Under the pieces are notes generated by a model, which did not search any database, was not told where the DNA came from, and saw only the letters and a list, made by a program, of their open reading frames with translations. From Sequoia sempervirens (taxonomy: Eukaryota; Streptophyta; Pinopsida; Cupressales; Cupressaceae), in the NCBI GenBank assembly GCA_007258455.2, contig VDFB02000003.1, positions 40,985,986-41,049,985 of the forward strand: 64,000 nt of DNA, read 5' to 3'. The translations under genes were made by a program, and so were the position numbers. How positions within the stretch are numbered: position 1 is the first letter of the stretch; each line of letters begins with the position of its first letter. Positions 43,901-56,463 of the stretch are shown piece after piece.

Positions 43901-45940
43901 ATTATCCTGTTTTGTATGTGGATTAATGTTTTTAATTTAATTTATTATTCATGAGACTTTAGGGGAGGGACACTTGTACATCATTAGGTTTCTTAATTTA
44001 TTAAAATTGCTCAATTTGCGGTTACCGTTGATGTCCGTATGGCCGTATTTTTGCCTAAGGAATTTTTTTAAGTTTTTGTCAAGACCGTCAGAAATTCTAA
44101 GGTTTGTAGGTAGTTAATGATTTAATTTTTTAAATAAGGTATTTAGGTAATAACCGTCACAAAATTTACAAAAATTTGGTTGACGGCACCGTCGAATTTA
44201 AGCCGTCACCGTTATTTCTTAAATATATTAGGAAATAATTAATATAGCTTAAATCGGTGCTTAATGGGCCCTCTTTTTAAATGAGATAAAGTTTGCATTT
44301 AGGGCTAACATGGGCTCTCCTTTTTAAGGCTTGGTATTGACATGTGATCTACTTATTAGTTCCTGCCGATAATTATTTTTAGCTGTAATGATGAATTGGA
44401 TAGGAATATTATAATGTTATGGTATATTCTTATGTTAAATTTAGTTCACAATTTTGTTTGTATTTGTATTAATTTATTTATTTATAAATAATTATTTTCT
44501 ATTTTGAAATTAATACTAATTTTTAGATGTTTAGATTTTTTTTGGATTTAGGAATCTTAAAGAATAGATAAATTTTTTTAAAGTCTATGGTAATAAATTC
44601 AAAACTAGCTTTTTTCTCTCTCATTATATTAGTTGGTATTAGTCAACTAAACATATATTTCATCCAATATGTTGTTAGGATATGGTAGTTAAAGACATTC
44701 ATTATACACTTAATAAGATCTTGAATTTGGTGGTATGTTGACAATTTTTTCAATTGTAAATTGTATTTTACAATTTTAAATTTTATTAAATCTTTGTAAT
44801 TTTACACTTTAAAATTATTAGTAAACCATAAAAAATTATTATAGACAAATATAATATGGTATTCTAATTCATAATATACATCATTAATATAATACTCCTA
44901 ATTACACCAAAGACGTTCCTTATATGAACCCAACCACCTAACTTATGTGATCGACAATCCACATTTATGGAGAGACAAGACGATTGCAACATTTGAAGTC
45001 GTATCATTTTTTATTATTATTATTGTATTGTTATTATATTATTACTTAAATTCTATTTAATATTATATAATAAATAATAAATTAATTTAATATTCTTTTG
45101 TAATTATAGCAATAATATTTATTTTAGTTAATAATTAAATTTATAAATAATATAAAGATATAATGGAACAATTTAGATTAAACTAAACTTAATATGGTTG
45201 TTGGATAGAAAATCAAAGCTAATGTTAATTCATTTTAGAATGTGATTATCAACACACACAAGTCATTAGAAGGGTGTGAGGTTCTATGGGCCTTAGGAAG
45301 ACTTGACCTCATAATGTATCAATATTCAAGAACATATAATCAAAATAGTACCTTCATAGTCATAAGGTTGTATGTGAAACTAAAGCAAAGTATAGGTATA
45401 AGGAAAATATGGCATAGTGTAATTTACAACTCCCAAAGGTGAGAAAGAAGTACAAACGAGAGAAGCAAGAAATAAGATACAATAGATCAATTGCAACATA
45501 TTCAAACCAACAAATATTTTGTAACTCCATACATATTCAATGAGAAATGACATGTCTATGAATTTTCATGCAGCTTCCTCCCTTGGCACCCTCTCCTCTA
45601 CAAAATCCAACTTACCAATTAGTACAATTATGAATGACATGTCAAATATCGTTGTTGCAAATATTTTAAATATTTTGACCCCCTCAAATGTCTTCTATCT
45701 TGACAAGTATAAGGGGATAAGGGTATTGAAGGATAGTGTATATGTGACCAAAAAAACAAAATGTGGCTATACATGTCAATTACAAATAATTAAATATTCT
45801 ATAAAAATTATTACCATTGGTACAAAGATTTATCAAAGGTAGAGCCACCATACTAGGTGTCAAGGTCTATGTCAACATCTTTATTGATGTGTTAGTTATG
45901 AATTGGTCCACACATCTCCACATGGATATTTCTCATATAC
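43901..45940. other. AT-rich intergenic DNA, no gene seen
   Basis: Strongly AT-rich with simple runs, for example a TTA/TAT-rich stretch at 45005-45060. Short open frames (45242-45442, 45540-45842) show no recognisable product. Bases 44040-44220 have several copies of ACCGTCA-type words (for example CCGTCACC), possibly part of an eroded repeat. Confidence 0.55.
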
Positions 45941-45949
45941 TTACAAGGT

Positions 45950-46470
45950 TTGAATGTCATACTCTCTCTCTCTTTCTCTCCATTTGTATTTGTCTATCTC
46001 TATCTCTCTATTCTCTTCACTATCTATGCCTCTCTTTATCTCTTTGTCTCCCTCTTCCTCTCTATCTCCCTATCTCTCTCTATCTTTATCTCTACATCTA
46101 CCTCTCTCTATCTCTCTATCTATTTGTCTCCCTCTTCCTCTCTCATTCTATCTTCATCTATACATCTATCTCTATCTCTCTATATCTCCATGTTTCTTCT
46201 TCCATCTCCCCCTCTATCATTTTATCCATCTCTCTACCTCTCTCTATCTCTCTATCTATTTGTCTCCCTCTTCCTCTCTCATTCTATCTTCATTTATACC
46301 TCTATCTCTATCTCTCTATATCTCCATGTTTCTTCTTCCATCTCCCCCTCTATCATTTTATCCATCTCTCTATCTCTATATATTCTCCTCTCTCTACCTT
46401 TGTATATACCACTTCATGTATCTATCTTTATGTTTCTATCTCTCCCTCTCTCCCTATTGAAAATATAACA
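45950..46470. repeat. CT-rich microsatellite with a 136-base tandem duplication
   Basis: TCTC and TCTA words dominate. Inside it a 136-base unit is present twice in tandem (about 46098-46233 and 46234-46370). This is seen from the repeated landmark TATTTGTCTCCCTCTTCCTC at 46121 and 46257. All three plus-strand frames stay open only because the repeat lacks stops; I do not call a protein. Confidence 0.85.
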
Positions 46471-46740
46471 TGATCCTATTGGTAATGAAGCATGATTATC
46501 TTCTCGATTTAGAGGTTTTGTTTCACTCATGTTTGGATCCCTATAAATGGATGCATAGTTGATTTAAAGCTATCACTTCTCTATTGAGACATTTGTTGCA
46601 TAAACAATGTCAATTTCTAAATGGCCTACCAATTGACTTCATGTATTGCACAAATGTATACAAAAAAAAAGACCAAAATATTCCCCGGTTGACCTTCCAC
46701 ACCTCTTCAATGTATCCATTGCATAGCAAGGTATGATTGT
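46471..46740. other. Short intergenic stretch, no gene seen
   Basis: No recognisable gene or repeat between the CT repeat and the candidate LTR. Confidence 0.5.
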
Positions 46741-48091
46741 TGTTGAAAATGAAGGTAATATTGTAGCTTAAAACTTGTAAAACTATGAGACTGTAGATAT
46801 AATTAAGTGTTCTTTGTTACAATTCTTTGTGTATGATTAATCTTGTTTGGATCAATTTTATCAACTGTAGAAAGAGAAAGAAGATTGTAGAAGAATGAGA
46901 CAAGAAGATAGAAGTGACACATCATATACGTGGAGAAACCCTTTCAGGAAAAAACTCCACCAGAATCAATAGTGCTTCTATTATTTAACCTTAGAACAAG
47001 ATTACAATAATACTGTATCAATCCTTGATTAATATGCTTCCTTGCCTTCAACAATCCTTCTTCACAACCTGCAATAAACTCTCATACACTTTCTGCAGCA
47101 CAAGCTATCCATTCATTCCATGTGACCAAGCATGAATCCACACATCCCATGCCATGCTTCAAACCCTCACACATGTGCAAGCTCAACCTCCTAACCTGCT
47201 ACACCTGCAACAGACTCTGATGCAATTGCTGCAACAAATAGATAATTAATGAGCATGTAAAATCATAAGAGTTATGAAATACAAGAGCATAAACTCCTCT
47301 AAAAAATATATGCCTAGATTGTACGAGTTCCAATGTGTAATTTGAGTTCAAACCAAAGTCTTCCTCAATTTAGACGCCCCAAACTAAACACTTAACTGAA
47401 CGTTGGTCAAGAAAATATCTTGCAAGCTTCACCTCAAAGTTGGCACCCAAGAATGGGCCCACTTAACTGAGCCTTGTAAATATCTTCTCATGCAAAAGGT
47501 GTTAACTCAAAGATGTCAACTTGGGCGCCCAAGGTGGGTCCAAATCAATCTTAGTTAACTAAAACATATCTCTCCACCAATTCATGCAAACATTATGCAT
47601 GATTGATCATCCCCACTTAACTAAAAGTATTCACCTGCTATTTGTCATGCAACTGAAGTCATTAGTCATGCAACTCAATTCAACTGAATTCAACTAGCAT
47701 TCAACTCAAACTAACTACATGCAACTGAAGATAACTGAACCATAACTAAACTAAACTGAACTCCACTCATGTAAATATCAATCCCTAACTTGTAGGATCT
47801 TTACATGCATTACTGAAGTGTTATCTATCCTCCAAATAGTTAACTTTAAACAAGGTGGGTTAATCCACCTTCCATGTGGGTGCCCCATGTGCTCCTATCT
47901 TGTAGGAGCTCTTCTTGGATGCCCACACATGTTCCTATCATTTAGGAATAATTACAAATGTCAATTTACATGTTCATTTCATTCGAATTTAATCTCTTTC
48001 TAATCCTAGTGTTGGGGAACACTTTCCAAGGACTTAGGAGATACATGAAATATGTTTAGGATTGCAATTAAATGACATCCTATTCCCAACA
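46741..48091. repeat. Candidate solo LTR (copia-like), 1351 bp
   Basis: The block opens TGTTGAAAATG and ends TTCCCAACA, giving TGTTG/CAACA ends. It is flanked by ATTGT (46736-46740) and ATTGC (48092-48096), an imperfect 5-base duplication. Inside, ACGTGGAGAAACCCTTTCAG with AAAACTCCACCA nearby resembles text common in plant copia LTRs. No internal region, primer site or second LTR is next to it, which fits a solo LTR left by recombination. Orientation is uncertain. Confidence 0.5.
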
Positions 48092-51000
48092 ATTGCTAGT
48101 TTATAATTTATATATCATTTGCTAATATTTGCTATAGAATTACATATTAATTTAGAATTTTATCATATAGAATATAAATGATTTTTTCTTTTTAGAATGT
48201 TTTTAACTCTTAAAAATAAAATTATTTTGAATTATTTTATATCAGTTTAGAAATTTAATTTTAATTTGATAGAAAATTTAATATTTTTTCTTTATGTATG
48301 AAGTTTAAAAGTAATGATAATTATTCATTTTTTCATAATTGCACTTTCATATATGTAGAGAACAAAGTAACTAGCATAATATGTATTTAGAAAAATATGT
48401 TTAAAGATGCAAAGAGATATCATTTTCAAGGTGCATGCTTTAAAATATTATTATATTATTTTAATTATATAGATAATTATATTTTTTTAATTAGCCAATA
48501 GGCTACATATAGTGTGAGATTTGAGCCTGAAACAAGTCTCATGCTAGCAAACTAGTATTGAGTCATTAGAAAACAATTTTCAACTGTTGTTTAATGGTAA
48601 TCCAACTACCATTTAATGGTTAAAGCCTCCAAATTATCAGGTAAAAGCCTCCAAAGTCTCATTTATCACATAAAAGCCAAATAAATATTGATTTGACAAC
48701 TGGATGGGAACATTCTATTTCTATTTGCAGTGTTTTTTTGGCAATTTGATGACAATTTTTTTTAATTCATTTGTATTGCTTTATGTTTTAAATCTATATA
48801 CAAATATTTCATAATCAGATAATACTTAATTTCTTCAAGAAAAAAACTAGATTTGTCTAAGTTTATTTCATTCCATTATTTAACATTTATTATTAATTGT
48901 TTAATCCAACCACATGCAACTAGAATTTTCATGCACAAACACACACTCTCTAACATATTTTCATATAGTTTTCTATTGGCGTAATCCTTGAACCTCCTTT
49001 AGCTGCAAGTGCTAGTTATATTATTATATTATTACTATTATATTATTCTTGTTATTATTTCTATTAATATATTATAATAGTACTATCTTATCTTATCTTA
49101 TCCCCACTTTTTGATTTTATGTACACAAACTTTCAAACCCCATTCTATCATTAACCTCTCGACATAATTATTGGACTATAACTTGTAACACAATCTTGTT
49201 TTTATTTAATTTTTTAATTATAAAATAATAAAATCATATAGAGATCAAGAAGAGTTGTTAAACTTTAACATGTAAGTAATATGATCATATTTTTATTTAT
49301 TTTAATGTTTTGATTAAGTTGTTTTAATCAATAATTAATAAAATCATAATTTAATGGGGAGGACTATATTTGTGGTATGAAATCTTTGCTTATTTTCTAT
49401 ATTATCAGACCATGCTCTTAGTTTTGTTGGATTTTAAAACAACCTTTTAGAAACTAAAAAAGTTTGTTGTAAATTCAATTTGAGTTAGAATTGAATTTTT
49501 TTGTTATAAATTCTATGAGTTGTTGTCAAGCTTGAATGAAGTGCATTACTACCCATTCTCAAAATCTCACCTAAGAAAAGGAAACCCTACCCAACCCAAA
49601 TAAGAATTACCCTTCATCCAAATGGACCACTTGAGCTTTTCTTAGAACACATTCATAATGGACTATTGTTGTAATGTCCTCTTTTTCATGAGCGATGGAG
49701 TTTAGAGGAATTAACCTATTCCTGATCCTCGTAGGCTAATGGGGCTTGATAAGAGGGTCGTTTGGCAAATACCCAATTGTTTGGTTGGCTCATTTTGTGA
49801 CTTCATGAAGGTTTTCCTAGTATCATCATGGATATTTCTATTTATGGAAACCTTTATTTTATATTATAATGTTATATTGTACTTTAGGAGTTGGGTTATA
49901 TTCTATATTATTATAAAGTGCAATATTAAATTAATAAAATAATAAAATAATATTATAATATTCCTTCTAGAAGGTGACTTGGAAAAGTTCTAGAAGAAGG
50001 CCAACCTATTGAGGAAAAAGAATAAATAGACATGAGGAGCTCATTTTCTATCATCTAGATTTGTTGTTGTTGATGTTTGATATTTGATGGTTGTGGAGCC
50101 TAGGGTTTCTGCAGTTGTCTTTGGCCATTGAGAACGAAAACTCTCAATTGGTAAGCAATTTTGAGGGTGTGAAATATCACTTGAATTATTGCAAAGTTGA
50201 GGAAGTTGCTTCAGACTTTCTACTTGTACTTCAAAGAAAAATTAATGGCCTTTGGCCAATTTTGGTGATCATGAATATATCAGCTTATGGAAGTTTTAAA
50301 GGATTGTTGGAGATAACTTGTGCATTGAATCTACAACATTGAAGGAGCAATTTTCATCATCTTCAGATTATATTGAAGTCTAATATGTTACTTTAGACAT
50401 TGTTATCAACATATAGGAGGCATGAGTTTGCATAAGGAAGCATTATCTTCAATTGGTTTGATATAGGCTTGGAGCGCTGCCTTAGGAGGGCTATCTCAAT
50501 ATTGTTTGGTATCGAATGAAGGAGCTGGAAGCTTGGTGTGATTTTATATCAGTTCTGGAATTTTATTTACAGTCAGCTCTTGGAGCCACAAATTTGCATG
50601 ATTCATTATCCTTTGGCATCGATTCACTTATTGTATTGCTGCATATTATATTTGGAGGGGTTGAGATGATTTTATTTGCATTTGGAGGGAGTTACTAGTA
50701 GATTTCAATAATTTTAGAGGTATGAAGCATACATAGGGGTGACCCACTCTAGAGGAGGCGATTTCTAGCAAGGAGCAACAAATAAAATCTAATAAAATTC
50801 ATGAGGCATGGATAGAAGTTAATGAAGTTGGGTGCTATAGTTTTGAAGACAAATCTGCACCAAGTAAAGAGAATCGAATATTTGTTCAAAGCAGATAGCA
50901 ACTTACAGGTTCTTTATCAACCATTGTTGTTAGTTGGTACTCCATTAGTAGAATTATAATATTATGTACAGTTACAGTTGTAGGAGTCATTACAATCACT

Positions 51001-54000
51001 GTAATTAGAAGTCATTGCATTTCAATAAGACATCATCTTTGGGAAGTCTTACATGGTTGTAATTTTCATTTGAATGTGATATGAAGATGTATGCCAACTA
51101 TTTGACATAATGTCAATGGTTGTAGATGTTCTTATCAGCATATAGGTTGCATACCAACTGTTTGTTAAAATTACCAGTTGGCTATAGGTGGATATTTCAC
51201 ATGTAGAAATCATATATGAGCATTGTAAATGATGAAATTAAGTCATTGATGCATCTAGGATATAGTTTATGCATTGTAGTTTTGATTTCCAAGCATTTAG
51301 AGTACTTTGATATCATCTTCAAGCATTTATATCAAACTGATAACTCAAACCAGCAAGCTGGAAGTTTGCATATGAAGTGTTTGACAAAATTCCAAAGGCA
51401 GCAAAAGAGGAGTTTTTGAGTCAGCTTGGGCTAGGCTCATTACAATAGTTTTTGAATCAAACCAAGTAATTATAAAAAGGAGCTCATTACATACCTATAT
51501 AAATAAAATGTGATGAGTGTACCAACATTAGATGAGTCTACATCTAATTAAAATATTGCAATAAATTAATACATTAGCTTGGTTAAGTTTATTGGCACAA
51601 TTCTTGAGAAATTAAAAAACTGGGAATGAGTAGCAATAAGTTTGATCCCAATTTTTGAACTTCAAATAATATAGAGAAAATTAATGTGCCACTAAAAAAG
51701 TGATATAAGTATGCTATAGCTATATATGACTATAGAAAATATAAGTCAACCTACACAAAAATAAATAGAATTAGTTGATTTACGAAACATTTATATTAAT
51801 TTTACTAAATTAAATACTTGTTTTCATAATTTATATATTTTTAAAATGTTAAATTGAAAGATAGTTAAATGACCAAACTATCATAAAAATTTAATATGAC
51901 AAGGAGGGGTGACCATTAGATTCTAAGCTTGCACTTAACACAAGAAGAATATGAATAGAGGAGAATAATTAGTATAGATCTTAAAAACAATTATCTAAAA
52001 AATATCTTGATATCAATCTTCACTTTTTTTTATTTATGTACTAATTTCTTTTACTTATAAGATATTATAGAGTTATTTTATTTATATTATCATTTTTTAT
52101 TATTTTTTATCGATAATATAGGAATTTTTAGCCTAGCTCAAGCTAGGTGAGACTAGAAATGGGGGACCTCATCCTCAACATGAACACACAACATTAATGT
52201 GAATAGTCTAAACTTACAAGCATAGTAGCCCAATAGAGTCGCAAAATTGGTGAGCACATCATCCTAGCAAGAGTTTAGATCAATAAGTCACTTGGCATGA
52301 TCACCAACAACATCAACACAAAGGTTAAAACCCTTGAGCACAATAGATCAATGAGGGGACAATGCTCATGATCACAATATTTAATTTGTTTTGTATTCTT
52401 ATTATTTTTATGTCAAATATTTAATATTTTTTGTTAACATACTCAAGTAATTAGATTCTACTCCTTCATATAGGTCATATGTATGTTTTTGCATGTTATT
52501 GTTGATCTTTCACATTATTATTAATTTGGATCACCAACGAGTTTGATTTGGGAGAACTTGTTACTTATTGAGCCAACAAACTCCTAAGCGGTGTCTCCAA
52601 ATATTACCTTGATTTCTGATACATCTAACAAATGAATATAGATAGAATTCTCAAATCAATTTTCTTGTCATACCATTCTTGCATGTTTCAAACCAATTTT
52701 ATGACATTAAGATCAATTGTGTAGGACATAATATCAATCCACAAAATTACCTATACTAATTTAAACTTTAAAATATTTATAAAATAAAGACAATTAATTT
52801 TTAACAATAATAAATCATTTTAAAACAACATCAATATTATTTATTATGCCGAGAGGCATATTACAATGGAATCCACCAAAAAGCAAAATTCAATGTAAGG
52901 AAAAACTCTTTAGCTTAAATTTGACGTTCAAATGACATGCATCTAACATAACTACATTCATTGTATGTAGATGTTTTTTCAAACAAATTTAAAATAGGTT
53001 TAAAAAATATTTAAAAAAGGTTTTAAATAGATTTGATATCTTTGTTTTACATTCATACAAGACAAAACAATTATAATCGTGCGGTAGGCCTTGTCTCGAC
53101 AGAGAAAACAATTATACAATTAAACAAGCTTCATGATAACAAAACTATTTCATGGGCGTTGTTAGTTTTGGGCTTTTCAGGCATCGATTCATCAATTCAT
53201 CCTCCTTTACAGTTAGGTGATTGTAAGGAAATGAAATTTCCATTTTGCTTTCCCTTTATTGAAATGGGTATTGCTCGATTTTTTTTTAAATTGAATCATC
53301 TTTTAAAAATATAAAAATGTTTAGGATGTTCTCGGTGGAATAAAGGTTAAAATCATGGAGAACAACTCTACCTGCTCATGTTGATTTTTTATATTTACAT
53401 ATGGATCTCCATGGCATTTTTTAATTGTTCTTAATTGGTTTTGTTAAAAATTTAGAGCTTTAGTGCAGTTTTAGCTGCTTAGTGAGGGCTTCTGAGTTTC
53501 AAATCGTCAATTCATCCTCCTTCTCCATTTGGATGATTGTAAGTATTCTGAATTTTAATGTTTCTTTTCTTTTATCAATTGGGTATTGATTTTAGCTACT
53601 CCCATTGATTTTATTTTGCAGTATGGGTTCTCATGGGAGTTATTAAGTCTCTGTAGTTTCTTTATGATTTTCTCTCCATGCGCATGAGAAATATGAATGC
53701 ACAATGATTGGACTTGTTACATGGTAACCATTTTCATCACTGATCTCTCATGAAAAGACTAAAATTTTCTTTATAGCCAACACCAACAAAAGGTTATCAT
53801 GTCTTTGTCTCTCTTCTTCCTATTTTTTTCCAAGTTCTTATTTATATTTTTCAACTATTTGAAGTATTATGTCATGAATAGTTGTGTTTGTTAATATGTA
53901 ATGTTGAAGGTTTAATTCAATATTAAAATGAAGTTTTGTGAATATGATATTGAATTTCTTAAGAAGAGAATTAAACACTCCTCTCAAATAATTATGTTCA

Positions 54001-54126
54001 ATAATTCTTTTAAGATTATCTCATGTAAAAGATGCTCAAGTAGAACTATTAAATTGGATGTTGCTTTCCTTGAATTTCATTATAAATCAAACCTTCCAAA
54101 ATATAAACTTAAATAAATAAGGATAA
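48092..54126. other. Long AT-rich intergenic region, no confident gene
   Basis: Six kilobases without a recognised gene. A possible LTR start (TGTTGTAATGTCC) lies at 49667. It is followed by text similar in layout to the copia LTR at 2888 (ATTCCTTCTAGAAGGTGACTT, then AAATAGAC and an R-like region near 50020), but its right end was not found. Frames at 50091-50342, 50516-50698 and 53033-53314 look like chance. Bases 52060-52330 contain short imperfect repeats with no clear identity. Confidence 0.45.
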
Positions 54127-54332
54127 CGAAAAAATTTGTGTTTGATTAACGATAAACAAGTTTTGAAGGGCGCTTGAAACCCTTTTACAAAAAAGAAAGT
54201 GGCAACAAAGATAAAACATGAGACTGCCCACCTAGCAACAACAAAAAACAACCAACTGATTAACTAGCCATCAACAAACCATCAGACAACCAACATAACC
54301 AAAAAATAGAAAACAACAAGGCCATAAGGCCA

Positions 54333-56030
54333 CTACAATAAGTCCTTGAGCACTTTAGTAGCCTCCATATCCTTGGCCGCTAGCCTCTCATGCATGTCCA
54401 TGATTTCTTCAACATCATGAGCAGGATCGTTCTTACCTTTCTTAGTTTTGCTCCTAGTACGAACACTCGGGACAGTAGCCAGATCAGTCGAATTCACCTC
54501 CAAACCAGCACCCTCCTCATGAACCAAGTTAGTATGAGCATCAAATAGACCCTTCCCGGTCAACTCCATAGCCTTCTGGTTAAGGAAAACCATACCCTCA
54601 ACAGATAACTCCAACTTCTCCTTGCTTATATTAATGAGTGTGTCCAAGTCCCTTCTAAGTTGCCTATTTTGTCATTCCAACACCACAACCCTCAGGTTCA
54701 GGTTATTCTTCAGTGAAGCAAGCTCATCCACCAGACCACCCACATTGGTATTCAAGGATCTAGAAAGCTCAAAAATAGCTTACTGCTCCTTAAGGCTACG
54801 AAGAGTAGAGATGTTGCACCTAGCAATAGTATCATGCTTATTATGAAGATCTTGAATTTCTTGAACCAACCACATAAGCAAATTGAAGGAGATATCAGAT
54901 CCTTCTTTGACAAGGCCTGATGCTTGAGAGAAGTCCATTGCACCCCAAAAAACACCCATGCCCTGATAAGACCCCGCCGGGGGCTCCTCAAACGACACAT
55001 CCTTAGACACCATTTTAGCCTTCCCTTTAGAAATAGGTTCCCCATTAGAAACATCCAAATTAACCATCGAATTCTCCTTACCGTCCATAGGGGACCCACC
55101 AATACCCGAGTTCTCCCCTTGAATATTTCCTACCACCTTCTTCAAATTAACATCCTCGACCTTGGCATGGGCCTTTGGCTTCTTACTGCCAGAACCACCC
55201 TCAAGGCCCTTCAACTTACGCTTAGCACACAGAGCTTTGGAGGAAGACGAATTCACATCACCCATCGAAGGGGTATATTCTAGGTCAGTATCATAGCCAT
55301 CAAACCACCCTTCAAAATCAACTTCAATCTCCAAAGCTCCAGAATCTTGAATCTCCTAAATCCTACAATTCCCACTACCTTTCCCCTTCTTTTTGGAAAT
55401 AGGGGTTCTAACAATGCAATTAGCTTTCATAAAATCCACAATGAGAAGCATTAAACCTTCATGCAAATAAGGATTCCTAGGGTTTCTTCTTAAATTCAAA
55501 ATACCCTCTTCCAAGGAACTCAACAGATAGAAGGGAAACAAAACCAACTTACCATGGTGAAAGTGGTTCAGAAGGACAAAGTGATGGCCATAGAGTGTCG
55601 TGAATCTGCCATCAAGCATAAAGTAGCGCATCAAAGCCACCGCTACCTCTCGCCAAATAGGTTTAATCTGCATTATGTCATATCCTCTACAATCCAAATG
55701 AACCATCCTAGCCCTTTCCCTGTCACAAAGGAAATTTTTCCTTGCATTTTGAGAAATGTTCTTGTCCCTATAGAATTTTCTCCCGACCGTGGACAAACCC
55801 GTAACCTCAACAATAAAATCTTCATTAATGGTAGTATCTCTACCAAACATACTAACCACACGGCCATGCCAGGCATCAACAAACTCCTTAGATACCGAGG
55901 GTTTGAAACCCTTCAGATGCTCCAGGTAAGGAGTAACACCACCATTATGTCGAATTTCCCAAACTTGGGGATTAGCTCTCGTTTCTTCACAAGACAGAGG
56001 CTCGGTGCAACACCTATCCCCTCCCATCAT
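54333..56030 (-). pseudogene. ORF downstream of LINE ORF2: globular domain, Lys/acidic linker and coiled coil
   Basis: One frame of about 566 codons starts at ATG ATG near 56030 (MMGGDRCC). It is interrupted only by TAG at 55341-55343, TAA at 54780 and TGA at 54672. The first ~220 residues look globular: VWEIRHNGGVTPYLEHLKGF, FVDAWHGRVVSMFGRDTTIN, DFIVEVTGLSTVGRKFYRD, IKPIWREVAVALMRYFMLDG. An acidic piece (DFEGWFDGYDTDLEYTP) and a basic, nuclear-signal-like piece (AKRKLKG, GSGSKKPK) follow. Next is a Leu/Asn heptad-like coiled coil (ELSRSLNTNVGGLVDELASL) and a Lys-rich end. The family is not known to me. A frame this long, with so few changes, in AT-rich DNA is strong evidence of a former gene. 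Confidence 0.65.
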
Positions 56031-56220
56031 CGAGTTACTAGTAGAGCACAAATAGAGCACAACCGAAGCACTAGCCAAAAAACCACCCAAAAAGCGTGTG
56101 AGGCACTTGAAAGTAGTTCGAAAGGAAGTAATAAGTAGAGTACTTAAACAACTCGCCAACAGGAGGCAACAATTTCCAATGATCACCCACTGTGTGATAA
56201 GTCCCATCAAACAACAAGCT

Positions 56221-56457
56221 TCATAATACCCACGCAACCCCAAGATCAAGGAGGTGGGTAATAATAATAAAATAATGGATCTCATAAATAATAAGGCTCT
56301 TCAAATCAGTAGGAAGGATGTCACCCTCCCTCCACGAACTAGTCGATGACACCCCATAATTAGCCAACCAATTAGCTACAACATTAGCCTCCCTATAGGC
56401 ATGAGAAATGTAAATTTCTTCAAATTCCTCACATAAAGAAATGCCATCAGATATAAT
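56221..56457 (-). pseudogene. C-terminal RNase H fragment of LINE ORF2
   Basis: The minus strand encodes IYISHAYREANVVANWLANY, the block holding the last catalytic residue in plant LINE RNase H (HxxREAN..AD..A), here with Asn in place of Asp. SSWREGDILPTDLKSLI follows. It ends at a TGA at 56221-56223. Only about 75 codons remain because the element is truncated. Confidence 0.75.
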
Positions 56458-56463
56458 GGAATT

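Larger units (their letters stand above)
54127..56463 (-). mobile_element. 5'-truncated LINE-like element with an extra ORF after ORF2
   Basis: On the minus strand the block begins with the end of a plant LINE ORF2 RNase H domain (56457-56221). It continues into a long ORF (56030-54333) and ends with a ~200-base tail. That tail contains TTTTGTAAAAGGGTTTCAAG, CGCCCTTCAAAAC and TTAATCAAACAC, resembling 3' tails of plant L1-type elements. Loss of everything before the RNase H fits the usual 5' truncation of LINE copies. The exact ends and a target duplication could not be fixed. Confidence 0.6.

Noticed and set aside
45817..46473. Three overlapping long frames of Ser/Leu/Tyr/Ile over the CT repeat
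   Set aside because: The CT-rich microsatellite lacks stops in all three plus frames. The translations are low-complexity and mirror the 136-base duplication.
55554..56138. Plus-strand 194-codon frame opposite the LINE-associated ORF
   Set aside because: It is a shadow of the minus-strand ORF, which has the better protein-like composition, the longer frame and a consistent place after ORF2.
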